Source of the DNA: an uncultured Pseudomonadales bacterium | GTDB taxonomy: Bacteria; Pseudomonadota; Gammaproteobacteria; Pseudomonadales; Cellvibrionaceae | Direction: 5' to 3' | DNA length: 64,000 nucleotides | Assembly (NCBI GenBank): GCA_947487765.1 | Contig: CANKXO010000002.1 | Coordinates: forward strand, 372,001 to 436,000 | Shown here: piece after piece, positions 41,053 to 49,538 of the stretch | How the letters are laid out: every line of letters starts with the position of its first letter | Numbering within the stretch: the stretch's first letter is position 1 | The notes under the pieces: model-generated | Seen by the model: only the letters and a program-made list of their open reading frames with translations | What the model was told of the DNA's origin: nothing | Databases searched by the model: none | Program-made: the position numbers and the translations under genes

Positions 41053-42422
41053 TGGTTAGTACTACTATTCAGGTTATCATTATTGACGATGACAAAGAAG
41101 TTATCGAAGCATTACAGGAAATGCTAGAGCTGGAAGGTTTTAGTATTACCGCTTTTCAACATCCAGAAAAAGCATTAGCCGTTCTTCATGAAAATAGCCC
41201 GGTAGTTGTTCTTAGCGATGTAAAAATGCCCAAGATGGATGGCTTAACATTATTAGCTCACGTACAAAAACTGGACCCCAAAATTCCAGTATTACTCATG
41301 AGTGGCCATGGTGATATCCCAATGGCAATAGAAGCGATGAAAGAAGGTGCCTACGATTTTTTAGAGAAACCCCTGTTGCTCGAAAAGCTACTAAGCCAAT
41401 TACATCGAGCAATCGACAAGCGTCGATTGGAATTAGAAAATCGTAGACTAAAATATGATCTAGAACAAAAAAATAGTCTAGAACAATTTATCATCGGTGA
41501 ATCAGCCGCCATTAAAAGCATTCGCCAACATGTGTCTTCATTAGCAGAGGCCAATGTAGATACTATTATTTATGGCGAAACTGGGTGCGGTAAAGATTTA
41601 GTTGCACAAGCATTACACCAATTTAGTCACCGTAATAACAAACGATTCATTGCTATTAACTGTGGCGGCATCAGTGAAGGTTTAATCGAAAGTGAACTAT
41701 TTGGCCACGAGGCCGGGTCTTTTACAGGGGCTAACAAACGCCACATTGGAAAGATTGAAGCGGCTAATGGCGGCACTTTATTTCTTGACGAAATAGAAAC
41801 AATGCCATTACCTATACAGATTAAATTACTGCGTGTTTTGCAGGAACGTACTATCGAACGTGTGGGCAGCACAGCGCTAATCCCAGTCCAGTTAACAGTC
41901 ATTGCCGCTAGTAAAAAGGACTTAGTTCAACTAGGCGAAGAAGGCTTATTCCGTAAGGACTTATTCTACCGTCTAAACGTTGCCAGCCTAACAATTCCCC
42001 CGCTAAAAGATCGTCCGGAAGATATACTCCCTCTATTTCATTACTATACTCATAAAGCCGTTGAGCAATTTTCCCGCCCCTTGCCTGAGCTTAGCGGAAC
42101 AGATATTGATCAACTATTACAGCATCACTGGCCAGGAAATGTTCGGGAATTAAAAAATGCCGCTGATCGTTTCGTACTGGGCATCAGTGAACACTCAATG
42201 GTAGCCTCACCTGTGTTGGAAGATGATATACATAGTCATAAATTAAAAAGCTATGAGTCACGGATGGAGTTGTACGAACGGCATATACTGGAAGAAGGTT
42301 TGCGTGCAACACATGGACAACTGAGTGAAGCTGCAGAACTTCTTAATTTATCTCGAAAAACCTTATATCGAAAGATTAAAAAACATCAACTCAATAAGGA
42401 ACAATTCAAGATTACAGCTTAA
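41052..42422 (+). CDS. Sigma-54-dependent response regulator (DctD/NtrC type)
   Basis: 456 residues. The receiver domain has the aspartate in 'VVLSDVKMPKMDG'. The AAA+ domain has Walker A 'GETGCGKDLV' and Walker B 'GGTLFLDEIE'. The sigma-54-contact loop reads 'AGSFTGANKR', i.e. GSFTGA instead of the usual GAFTGA. A Fis-type HTH follows ('GQLSEAAELLNLSRKTLYRKIKKH'). It activates promoters of the -24/-12 type, and a perfect one lies 115 bp downstream, before the transporter operon. The substitution in the loop is conservative, and activity is likely kept. Confidence 0.92.
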   Translation: MVSTTIQVIIIDDDKEVIEALQEMLELEGFSITAFQHPEKALAVLHENSPVVVLSDVKMPKMDGLTLLAHVQKLDPKIPVLLMSGHGDIPMAIEAMKEGAYDFLEKPLLLEKLLSQLHRAIDKRRLELENRRLKYDLEQKNSLEQFIIGESAAIKSIRQHVSSLAEANVDTIIYGETGCGKDLVAQALHQFSHRNNKRFIAINCGGISEGLIESELFGHEAGSFTGANKRHIGKIEAANGGTLFLDEIETMPLPIQIKLLRVLQERTIERVGSTALIPVQLTVIAASKKDLVQLGEEGLFRKDLFYRLNVASLTIPPLKDRPEDILPLFHYYTHKAVEQFSRPLPELSGTDIDQLLQHHWPGNVRELKNAADRFVLGISEHSMVASPVLEDDIHSHKLKSYESRMELYERHILEEGLRATHGQLSEAAELLNLSRKTLYRKIKKHQLNKEQFKITA

Positions 42423-42536
42423 AAAGGACAATATTGACCCAGAAATTAATATCCTACGGGTCTTAATTGTCTAATTTAACCTGCTTCAAAAAAAGTTTTT
42501 ACGCTATTCCATTGAAATAAAAGGCTTTTTTTAAAA

Positions 42537-42551
42537 TGGCACCTCTTTTGC
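42537..42551 (+). promoter_or_regulatory. Sigma-54 (-24/-12) promoter of the phn-like operon
   Basis: TGGCAC (42537-42542), five bases, then TTGC (42548-42551) is an exact match to the sigma-54 consensus. It lies 147 bp before the phnD-like start and directly after the gene for a sigma-54 activator. An inverted repeat GACCC/GGGTC between 42435 and 42462 could be part of an activator site. Confidence 0.85.
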
Positions 42552-42697
42552 CTTTCATACTTTAGAGGCAAAATAGAGTTTCTTCGGTATTTTTCTATAC
42601 CCTAAGTTGAATATAAAACCTATTTATCTCAAATCATTCTGATTGCCATAATGATGCAAAAACAATAATAGCAATAGATACCATAAGGATAAAAATC

Positions 42698-43759
42698 ATG
42701 CTCAATAAAAATAAACTATTCCCAAGCCTTCTACTTTTTTCTTCTCTGCTGCTAGGTACCAACCTTGCGCAAGCTGCTGACAACTGTAATCATCGCGGGG
42801 TCTTAGACGACAAGTTCTGTGATGAAAACAAAGATTTAGTCGCTGATTCACCAAAAGATTCTTCAAAATGGAGAGACCCCAGCACACTAGTTTTTACATA
42901 CACCCCAGTAGAAGATCCAGCCGTTTATAAAGATGCTTTTAGTGATTTTCAAAAATACTTAACTGAAAAGACAGGCAAAAAAGTTATTTATTACACGGTA
43001 CATTCTAACGCTGCAGAAGTAGAAGCTATCCGTTCTGGCCGTTTACATATTGCAGGGTTTTCAACGGGGCCTACAGGTTACGCAGTAAATCTTGGTGGTT
43101 ATGTCCCCATTGCAGTCAAAGGAACTGCTGATGCTTTCCAAGGTTACAACCTGATTACTATAGTTCGAAAAGACAGCTCGATACAATCAATGAACGATCT
43201 TAAAGGTAAGTTAGTTGCCCACACATCAGCTTCGTCAAACTCTGGCAACCTAGCACCTCGTGCACTATTTCCGAATGAGGGGATTACTCCTGACAAAGAC
43301 TACACAGTCAAATATTCCGGAAAGCATGATCAGTCAATTATGGGGGTACTCGCCGGAGACTATGAAGCTGCGCCAGTTGCATCTGATGTATTTGAGCGTA
43401 TGGCAGCTGCAGGTCGAATCAACAGAGATGATTTTCGCATTATTTATACCAGCCCTCGCTTCCCTACCTCAGCATTTGGTTATGCCCATGACCTCCATCC
43501 AGACCTTGTGAAGAAAATCAAAGATGCTTTCTCGACCTTCCGTTTTCCTAAAAAGATGCAAGAAACATTCGGCGGAGCTGATCGTTTCTTCCCAGTTTCA
43601 TACAAAGATGATTGGGCAGTAATTCGTGATATTGCACATGCTACTGGTACCGCCTACACGAAAAAAGGACTACAAAAATTAGCAGAAAAAGATGCCGCTA
43701 AGGCAGCAAAAAAACGTGCGAAAAAAGCTGCTGCTGAAAAAGCGAAAAAAGCTCAATAA
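42698..43759 (+). CDS. phnD: PhnD-family periplasmic binding protein for phosphonate/phosphite-like ligands
   Basis: 353 residues with a Sec signal (cleavage after AQAA). The type-II binding-protein fold shows 'LVFTYTPVEDPAVYKDAFSDFQKYL', 'SGRLHIAGFSTGP' and 'LKGKLVAHTSASSNSGNLAPRALF', the PhnD pattern with the Ser/Thr-rich ligand loop. Two cysteines near the mature N terminus (NCNHRGVLDDKFC) may form a disulfide. The C-terminal ~30 residues are an odd Lys/Ala-rich helix (KDAAKAAKKRAKKAAAEKAKKA), not part of the family. The ligand could be a phosphonate, phosphite or a phosphate ester; the sequence does not decide. Confidence 0.82.
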   Translation: MLNKNKLFPSLLLFSSLLLGTNLAQAADNCNHRGVLDDKFCDENKDLVADSPKDSSKWRDPSTLVFTYTPVEDPAVYKDAFSDFQKYLTEKTGKKVIYYTVHSNAAEVEAIRSGRLHIAGFSTGPTGYAVNLGGYVPIAVKGTADAFQGYNLITIVRKDSSIQSMNDLKGKLVAHTSASSNSGNLAPRALFPNEGITPDKDYTVKYSGKHDQSIMGVLAGDYEAAPVASDVFERMAAAGRINRDDFRIIYTSPRFPTSAFGYAHDLHPDLVKKIKDAFSTFRFPKKMQETFGGADRFFPVSYKDDWAVIRDIAHATGTAYTKKGLQKLAEKDAAKAAKKRAKKAAAEKAKKAQ

Positions 43760-43803
43760 ATAAGCCTTTTAGTCTTATCTAATTTTGACTTGTCATCTCA
43801 TTA

Positions 43804-43830
43804 CCGGGTTCTTAAGAGCCCGGATTTTTT
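43804..43830 (+). terminator. Terminator or attenuator between phnD and phnC
   Basis: An 8-bp stem (CCGGGTTC and GAGCCCGG, one G-U pair) with a TTAA loop, followed by A and T6. Placed inside the operon, it should reduce transporter transcripts relative to the binding protein. Confidence 0.75.
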
Positions 43831-43925
43831 ATAAGTCATGATGATCATCACCGACTAAGGCTATTACACCTTAATATAGATATAGCTCTTGTCGCAAAAC
43901 TCGCTTTTATTTGTAGGAATTAATT

Positions 43926-44693
43926 ATGTCTTCAACTCAAGCTTTCCTTGAGATCAAAGGACTCAAAAAAGAATATGTTGCTGGAAAACCAATACTCAAA
44001 GGAATTGATGTCACTATTAAAGAACAAGGTATTATCGCAATTATAGGGCCTTCAGGAACAGGTAAAAGCACATTACTACGTTGCATTAATCGATTAATAG
44101 ACCCCACAGATGGGGAGATAGTTTTTGAAGAAAAAGATATTTGCAAAGCCCAAAATCAGCAACTACGTAAATTGCGCCGTCATCTCGGTATGGTATTTCA
44201 AGAGTACAATTTAGTAGAAAGGCTTACCGTTATAGAAAACGTACTCACTGGCCGCTTGGGATATATGTCCGCCTGGCAAGCTTGGCGCCGCAAGTACAGC
44301 CAAGAAGATATCAACACTGCTTTTGAATTATTAGAGGCCGTAGGTTTAAGCGAGCAAGCTAAACAACGTGCTGACAGTTTATCTGGTGGCCAACGCCAGC
44401 GCGTAGGAATAGCCAGAGCCGTCATGCAAGATCCCCGCATTATATTGGCAGATGAGCCAACCTCTTCTCTAGACCCAAAAACGGCCGTGGAAATCATGGA
44501 ATTATTGGAACGTTTTTCATTAGAGAAAAATATTCCCGCCTTAGTTAATATTCATGATGTTACTTTGGCCAGACGCTTTGCTAAACGAATTATAGGGATG
44601 TCTGAGGGTCAGGTTGTTTATGATGGCAGCCCCGAAAATATTACAGACGATCACCTTAAGAAAATTTATGGAGGGGAATCATGGCTAGATTAA
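43926..44693 (+). CDS. phnC: Phosphonate-type ABC transporter ATP-binding protein
   Basis: 255 residues with Walker A 'GPSGTGKST', a Q-loop '[19 protein letters not shown]', signature '[15 protein letters not shown]' and Walker B '[13 protein letters not shown]'. The long insert with '[20 protein letters not shown]' between Q-loop and signature is characteristic of PhnC. It overlaps phnE by 13 bases and powers the import of the PhnD ligand. Confidence 0.93.
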   Translation: MSSTQAFLEIKGLKKEYVAGKPILKGIDVTIKEQGIIAIIGPSGTGKSTLLRCINRLIDPTDGEIVFEEKDICKAQNQQLRKLRRHLGMVFQEYNLVERLTVIENVLTGRLGYMSAWQAWRRKYSQEDINTAFELLEAVGLSEQAKQRADSLSGGQRQRVGIARAVMQDPRIILADEPTSSLDPKTAVEIMELLERFSLEKNIPALVNIHDVTLARRFAKRIIGMSEGQVVYDGSPENITDDHLKKIYGGESWLD

Positions 44694-45481
44694 ACCCCTC
44701 AACTGCAATCAATAGAGAAAACCCTTTTAAGCGAAATTGGCTATCGACTAGCCTATGGATACTATTGGGTCTTTATCTTGTTTATTCTTTTAATGCCATG
44801 GGACTAAGTTGGCAACGTATTAGCGACGGTTTAGGCTTTGCAGGAAAGCTATTGGATAAAATGTTCCCCCCTAATTTTTCTCGATGGGAACTGCTGCTTA
44901 ATGGTTTGGGGGAAAGCCTGGAAATCGCCATTATATCGAGTATTGCCGGAATCATTATTTCCCTATTTTTAGGATTGTTTGCAGCTCGCAATATGATGCC
45001 AGGGTGGGTCAGTACGCCAACACGTACGTTTATTGCAATTTGCCGTACATTTCACCCTGTGATTATCGCTATTTTATTTGTAAAAAGCGTAGGCTTTGGT
45101 GCTCTTGCGGGCATTCTTACTTTAATTGTCGCCTCCATTGGTTTTATTGCTAAACTATTCGCTGAAGCCATTGAAGAAATTTCTTTAAAACAGGTCGAAG
45201 CTATTCGCGCTACTGGCGCAAGCTTTGTTAGTGTTATTTTATTTTCTGTCATGCCTCAGGTATTTTCACGCTTTATTGGTTTTTCAACCTACCAATTAGA
45301 TTCTAATTTACGAAACTCTACGATGGTTGGTATTGTTGGTGCCGGTGGCCTCGGTGGCACTCTATTTTCTGCGTTCCAACGATTTGACTATGATTTTGTT
45401 GCCGCAATTCTTATTACCATTATCGCATTAATTATGTTTGGTGAATTGCTCTCTAATATTATTCGTGGAGTATTTCGATGA
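44681..45481 (+). CDS. phnE: Phosphonate-type ABC transporter permease (first PhnE)
   Basis: 266 residues with six or so transmembrane helices and the EAA-loop segment '[22 protein letters not shown]', typical of PhnE. The N-terminal '[30 protein letters not shown]' matches the family. It overlaps phnC and is followed by a second, divergent permease, suggesting a heterodimeric channel. Confidence 0.92.
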   Translation: MARLNPSTAINRENPFKRNWLSTSLWILLGLYLVYSFNAMGLSWQRISDGLGFAGKLLDKMFPPNFSRWELLLNGLGESLEIAIISSIAGIIISLFLGLFAARNMMPGWVSTPTRTFIAICRTFHPVIIAILFVKSVGFGALAGILTLIVASIGFIAKLFAEAIEEISLKQVEAIRATGASFVSVILFSVMPQVFSRFIGFSTYQLDSNLRNSTMVGIVGAGGLGGTLFSAFQRFDYDFVAAILITIIALIMFGELLSNIIRGVFR

Positions 45482-45532
45482 TACAAGAAAATATAAACGG
45501 AATAAAAATAATATCGTGTGGAGACGTTTTGA

Positions 45533-46330
45533 ATGAACACTACTAATTATAATTATCAACGTTTCACACTTCGACAAAAGTTATCTCGCTATACAGTTTA
45601 TTTAGTTATTATTATTGCATTAGTACAATCTATTCGTACTGTAGAAGTAATTCCTGAATTCTTTTTCGATGCCCCTACACAGATGGCTGATTTATTCTCA
45701 CGTATGTGGCCAATCGATTTTGATTTTTATCCCATATCTGTTCATGGAGCGATGATTGAAACACTAAATATTGCTACTCTCGGCACACTACTGACATTAG
45801 TATTTGCCTTACCCTTAGCATTGATGAATGCCAGCAATGTTGTTTCATCTGTATGGGCTCATTGGATAGCACGCTTTTTTTTAGTATCATCACGTTCAAT
45901 CAATTCTCTAGTCTGGGCTCTACTATTCGTTGCTATTTTTGGCCCTGGTGTTATTGCTGGTGTGCTGGCTATTGCCTTCCGCTCTGTCGGCTTTGTTGGT
46001 AAGTTACTAGGCGAGGCCATAGAAGAAATTAACATGGGATCAATTGAAGCCTTACGTGCTAGCGGTGCTTCATGGATGACTGTTTTACTAAAAGGGTATT
46101 GGCCACAGGTAATGCCAGCATTTTTCAGTCTTGTATTATTTCGTTGGGATATCAATGTTCGAGAGTCTGCCGTATTGGGGCTAGTCGGCGCAGGTGGTAT
46201 TGGTGTTGTGCTTAATGACTCAATGAATTTATTTCAATGGCAACGTGTATCTATGTCGTTACTTGCCATCTTTGTTGTAGTTATTCTTGCTGAAATTATT
46301 GTTGTTAACATTCGTAAACGCTTGATATAA
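45533..46330 (+). CDS. phnE: Phosphonate-type ABC transporter permease (second PhnE)
   Basis: 265 residues, a PhnE paralogue with the loop 'GEAIEEINMGSIEALRASGASW' and an equivalent helix pattern, including 'INVRESAVLGLVGAGGIG'. It starts 51 bp after the first permease. PhnE1-PhnE2 pairs occur in several phosphonate and phosphite transport operons. Confidence 0.92.
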   Translation: MNTTNYNYQRFTLRQKLSRYTVYLVIIIALVQSIRTVEVIPEFFFDAPTQMADLFSRMWPIDFDFYPISVHGAMIETLNIATLGTLLTLVFALPLALMNASNVVSSVWAHWIARFFLVSSRSINSLVWALLFVAIFGPGVIAGVLAIAFRSVGFVGKLLGEAIEEINMGSIEALRASGASWMTVLLKGYWPQVMPAFFSLVLFRWDINVRESAVLGLVGAGGIGVVLNDSMNLFQWQRVSMSLLAIFVVVILAEIIVVNIRKRLI

Positions 46331-46960
46331 ATGCAAGATATAAAGAACAATAATACAATGTCTCATTTTAACAATAGCTACTACCTAATGCGTCATGGTG
46401 AAAGTGAAGCAAATACAGCAGGTTTAATTATTGCAAACCCATCAACGGGATGTATAGGTTTTGGATTAAGCAAACAAGGGCGACAACAGGTCAAAAATTC
46501 AGTCACAGTATCCAGAAATACTAAATTTTCTCAAGTCATCTGTTCAGATTTTCTTCGTACCGTTCAAACAGCCGAGTTAACCACTCATATACTCGGTTTG
46601 CCTGCCCCACAAGTTAATAAGCTATTGCGTGAGCGTAACTTTGGAGACTTTGAAGGGAAATCGGATTCTTACTATCAACAAGTTTGGCAAGGCGATGAAA
46701 TGAATGAAGAATATGCTACTAATAATGTAGAATCACCAGTGGCTGTTCGTCAACGGGGTATAAAGCTATTAAAAGAGCTGGAAAAACAGTATAAAAACCA
46801 GTGCATATTACTCATATCACATGGGGATATGTTACAAATCCTACGCACTGCTTTTACTAATTTAAATCCTGGGAAACACCGACAACTAGCCCATCACAAG
46901 ACAGCCGAGATAAAAATTCTAGTGAATAAGGGGGATGCTCTACCTGATTGTTGGCTATAG
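46331..46960 (+). CDS. Histidine phosphatase family protein
   Basis: 209 residues. 'YYLMRHGESEAN' is the RHG catalytic motif (phospho-histidine intermediate), with the second histidine in 'ILLISHGDMLQ'. A later Met, at 46358, is an alternative start. It directly abuts phnE2, so it belongs to the operon. It may release phosphate from an imported phosphate ester or from a metabolite of the phosphonate ligand; this is inferred only from its operon position. Confidence 0.85.
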   Translation: MQDIKNNNTMSHFNNSYYLMRHGESEANTAGLIIANPSTGCIGFGLSKQGRQQVKNSVTVSRNTKFSQVICSDFLRTVQTAELTTHILGLPAPQVNKLLRERNFGDFEGKSDSYYQQVWQGDEMNEEYATNNVESPVAVRQRGIKLLKELEKQYKNQCILLISHGDMLQILRTAFTNLNPGKHRQLAHHKTAEIKILVNKGDALPDCWL

Positions 46961-46996
46961 CTTTAGCCGTTATGCGATTATGATTTTTCGATAATG

Positions 46997-47671
46997 CTAA
47001 GCATTACCCACAATATAATTTTCTGTAATCCATAACGTTGCATCATTCAAATTTTTGAACGTTTTCATCGACTGGCTTAAATCGTGGTGTATAGACATTG
47101 GGGTCGCTATCGAAACACAAGGAACACCCGCTGATACAGCGGCTTTAACTCCATTTTCAGAATCTTCAATAGCAATGCATTCAGAGACATCAACACCTAA
47201 ATTTTTTGCTGCAAGTAAGTAACAATCTGGAAAAGGTTTACTATTAGCAACATCATCACCGGAAACTATAGTTTGAAATATATTATGCAGATCATTTGAA
47301 TTAATTGTAACATCAACCCCCTCTCTGCCAGCACCTGTCACAATCGCTAGTTTTGCTTCTTTTTCTTTAAAAAATCCTATCGAGTCTTGAGCCCCAGCCA
47401 TTAGAGGAAATGCTTGTTTCTGTAAAAATGATTCCGTTGCCGATGCTTTAGATTTTATCAAATACGAAGGGGGAATTTTTAAAGCATATTTTTCTACAAT
47501 TAATACCGCATTTGTTGGCGTTGGAATACCTGCATAATTATGTATATAGTCACTTTCTGTTAAATTTATTCCATAGCTTTTTAAAATAGTCGCCCACATT
47601 TCATAATGCACATATTCTGAGTCAACAAGTGTTCCATCATGATCAAAAAGTATTGCTTTAATCTTTTTCAT
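46997..47671 (-). CDS. HAD-superfamily hydrolase (phosphatase or phosphoglucomutase type)
   Basis: 224 residues with the HAD nucleophile motif 'LFDHDGTLVDSEYVHYE' (usually DxDGT, with His here as in some members), motif II 'AIVTGAGREG' with Thr, the Lys in 'SKPFPDC', and motif III/IV 'AIEDSENGVKAA'. The alpha-helical cap matches the beta-phosphoglucomutase-like subgroup, which includes sugar-phosphate phosphatases and phosphonoacetaldehyde hydrolase relatives. It is convergent with the phn-like operon; a functional link is possible but unproven. Confidence 0.82.
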   Translation of the reverse strand: MKKIKAILFDHDGTLVDSEYVHYEMWATILKSYGINLTESDYIHNYAGIPTPTNAVLIVEKYALKIPPSYLIKSKASATESFLQKQAFPLMAGAQDSIGFFKEKEAKLAIVTGAGREGVDVTINSNDLHNIFQTIVSGDDVANSKPFPDCYLLAAKNLGVDVSECIAIEDSENGVKAAVSAGVPCVSIATPMSIHHDLSQSMKTFKNLNDATLWITENYIVGNA

Positions 47672-47788
47672 TTTCCTTTTCCTTTTACTTTAAGCCCTAA
47701 AAATAATGAGTACAGGTCTCTACATCTGAGACATAATTATAAAGGATTTACACATGCAATAATGTATTATTTGGAATGGAAATTACCT

Positions 47789-48667
47789 CTAAAAAAATTC
47801 AACCAGGTGGTCGATTAGAGCTCGAATACGCGCAGTTAAATGACGATTAGAAGGATATATAGCATAAAGGCTAAATTCATCAGCTTCTTTATCTTCAAAT
47901 AGTAATTTAAGCTCTCCATTTTTAAGAAAAGGCTCAACAACGTAATATGGGCACCGGCCAATACCTAAGCCACCGGCTGCCATATGGGCGACAGCACGAG
48001 GAGAGTCAGCTTGAAATGAACCTCCCACTTCAAACTTCTTCAACTGACCCTCGATACAGAACTCCCAGTGATGGGGATCTGCTGATGCTAATTGCAACAA
48101 ACAATTATGTGTGGACAATGCATTCGGGTGAACAGGTTCTCCGTTACGAAGTAAATATTCAGGTGAAGCAACAACAACAAATCTCATATTCAATAATTTG
48201 CGCGCAATCAATGTAGAATCTTTTAATTGCCCGAAACGAATAGCCAGATCGAAACCACCTTCCACTATTGCTATATGCTGGTCTGAAAGATGAAGATCAA
48301 TAGATACTTTAGGATGTGCTAATTGAAATGGCCGAAGCGCATTAACAAAGTGACTGCTGCCGAAGCCTGTTGGAGCGGTAATACGAATAGGCCCAGCCAA
48401 CTCTGACTGTTGCTCTTTAACTAAACCTTCCAGCTCATCGAACTGATCAACAAGCGACGCACAACGTTCAAAGTATGCTCGCCCAGTTTCAGTTAGCGTT
48501 ACACTACGAGTTGTACGATTAAATAATTGAGCTCCTAGCCGCTTTTCTAGTTGCCGCACATATTTACTGGCGAGATTAGTATTAATCCCAAGTCGTTTTG
48601 CTCCAGTAGTAAAGGACTTTTGCCCTGCAACCGCCAAAAAAACACGCATACCATCGATAGTATCCAT
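47789..48667 (-). CDS. LysR-family transcriptional regulator
   Basis: 292 residues. The winged HTH 'MRVFLAVAGQKSFTTGAKRLGINTNLASKYVRQLEKRLG' is followed by a LysR substrate-binding domain ('GPIRITAPTGFGSSHFV', 'GLGIGRCPYYV'). It is divergent from the glutathione-transferase gene, with a 146-bp shared intergenic region, so it likely regulates that gene and perhaps the downstream redox genes. The inducer is unknown. Confidence 0.9.
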   Translation of the reverse strand: MDTIDGMRVFLAVAGQKSFTTGAKRLGINTNLASKYVRQLEKRLGAQLFNRTTRSVTLTETGRAYFERCASLVDQFDELEGLVKEQQSELAGPIRITAPTGFGSSHFVNALRPFQLAHPKVSIDLHLSDQHIAIVEGGFDLAIRFGQLKDSTLIARKLLNMRFVVVASPEYLLRNGEPVHPNALSTHNCLLQLASADPHHWEFCIEGQLKKFEVGGSFQADSPRAVAHMAAGGLGIGRCPYYVVEPFLKNGELKLLFEDKEADEFSLYAIYPSNRHLTARIRALIDHLVEFF

Positions 48668-48813
48668 CCATTTTTCTCCTTATTAACCACCCCCATTATA
48701 TCCAAAATAGAGATAATATTTCCACAAAAAAGCCAATTGTATCCATTTGGAATCATATCTACTATTGATCTGTAAACAAACACTAATCACTAAATATTCA
48801 AGAGGAATTAATC

Positions 48814-49434
48814 ATGTCTAATGCTATTCGTATTCACAGTTTTCCACTTTCTGGGCATGCACACCGGGTTCAACTGTTTGCCAGCGTCGCAGGAATAGCT
48901 CACGAAGTTATCCACGTAGACTTGCCTGCTGGTGAACACAAGCAAGCACCATTTCTTGAGCTAAACCCTTTGGGCTTAGTTCCTGTCATTGAAGATGGTG
49001 AAACTGTTATTCACGACTCTATTGCTATTCTGATTTATCTAGCACGTAAATACGCACCATCGTTTATCCCTGAAAACCCACAGCAAGAAGCTGAAATGAA
49101 TAGGTTTCTAGCAATGTCAGCAGGTGAAATATCTTATGGCCCAGGCGCAGCCAGATTGATTAATGTTTTCAATTCACCCGCTGACCCTGATGTTGCCAAA
49201 AATATTGCTCATAACGCACTAACAAAACTTGAGAACCATTTAGGTGGCCGCCAATTTCTAGTCAGCGACGAAATAACACTCGCTGACTTTGCCATATATA
49301 GCTATATCGCACACGCGCCGGAGGGCGATGTATCGTTAGAGCCCTACCCCAATGTCCGCCGTTGGTTAACAACCATTGAAGGATTAAAAGGTTTTGTCCC
49401 CATGCAAGCAACTAAAGTAGGACTAGCTGCATAA
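48814..49434 (+). CDS. Glutathione S-transferase family protein
   Basis: 206 residues. The N-terminal thioredoxin-like domain has 'PLSGHAHRVQLFASVAG' (Ser as candidate catalytic residue), cis-Pro in 'GLVPVIEDGETVIHDSIAILIYLA' and the glutathione-binding ES/DS pair. The C-terminal helical domain has the capping motif 'ITLADFAIYSYI'. It is followed by a terminator-like repeat. It conjugates or reduces electrophiles, and with LysR it forms an inducible detoxification unit. Confidence 0.9.
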   Translation: MSNAIRIHSFPLSGHAHRVQLFASVAGIAHEVIHVDLPAGEHKQAPFLELNPLGLVPVIEDGETVIHDSIAILIYLARKYAPSFIPENPQQEAEMNRFLAMSAGEISYGPGAARLINVFNSPADPDVAKNIAHNALTKLENHLGGRQFLVSDEITLADFAIYSYIAHAPEGDVSLEPYPNVRRWLTTIEGLKGFVPMQATKVGLAA

Positions 49435-49460
49435 ATCTTTCCGAAGTATCTATTGTAACT

Positions 49461-49504
49461 ACCTGTTCTCAACCATCCGTTATTAATTAGTTTTGAGAAC
49501 AGGT
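49461..49504 (+). terminator. Terminator-like inverted repeat after the GST gene
   Basis: Perfect 12-bp arms ACCTGTTCTCAA (49461-49472) and TTGAGAACAGGT (49493-49504) with a 20-base loop, followed by TTATCT. The weak T-tract leaves open that it is an RNA-processing or operator element rather than a terminator. Confidence 0.5.
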
Positions 49505-49538
49505 TTATCTAGATAAATGTTTATCCATGAGGCTTCCA

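Noticed and set aside
46997-47671. HAD protein named as phosphonoacetaldehyde hydrolase (phnX)
   Set aside because: The motifs fit the broader beta-phosphoglucomutase-like group, the PhnX-specific Lys Schiff-base region is not evident, and the gene is not in the phn-like operon.
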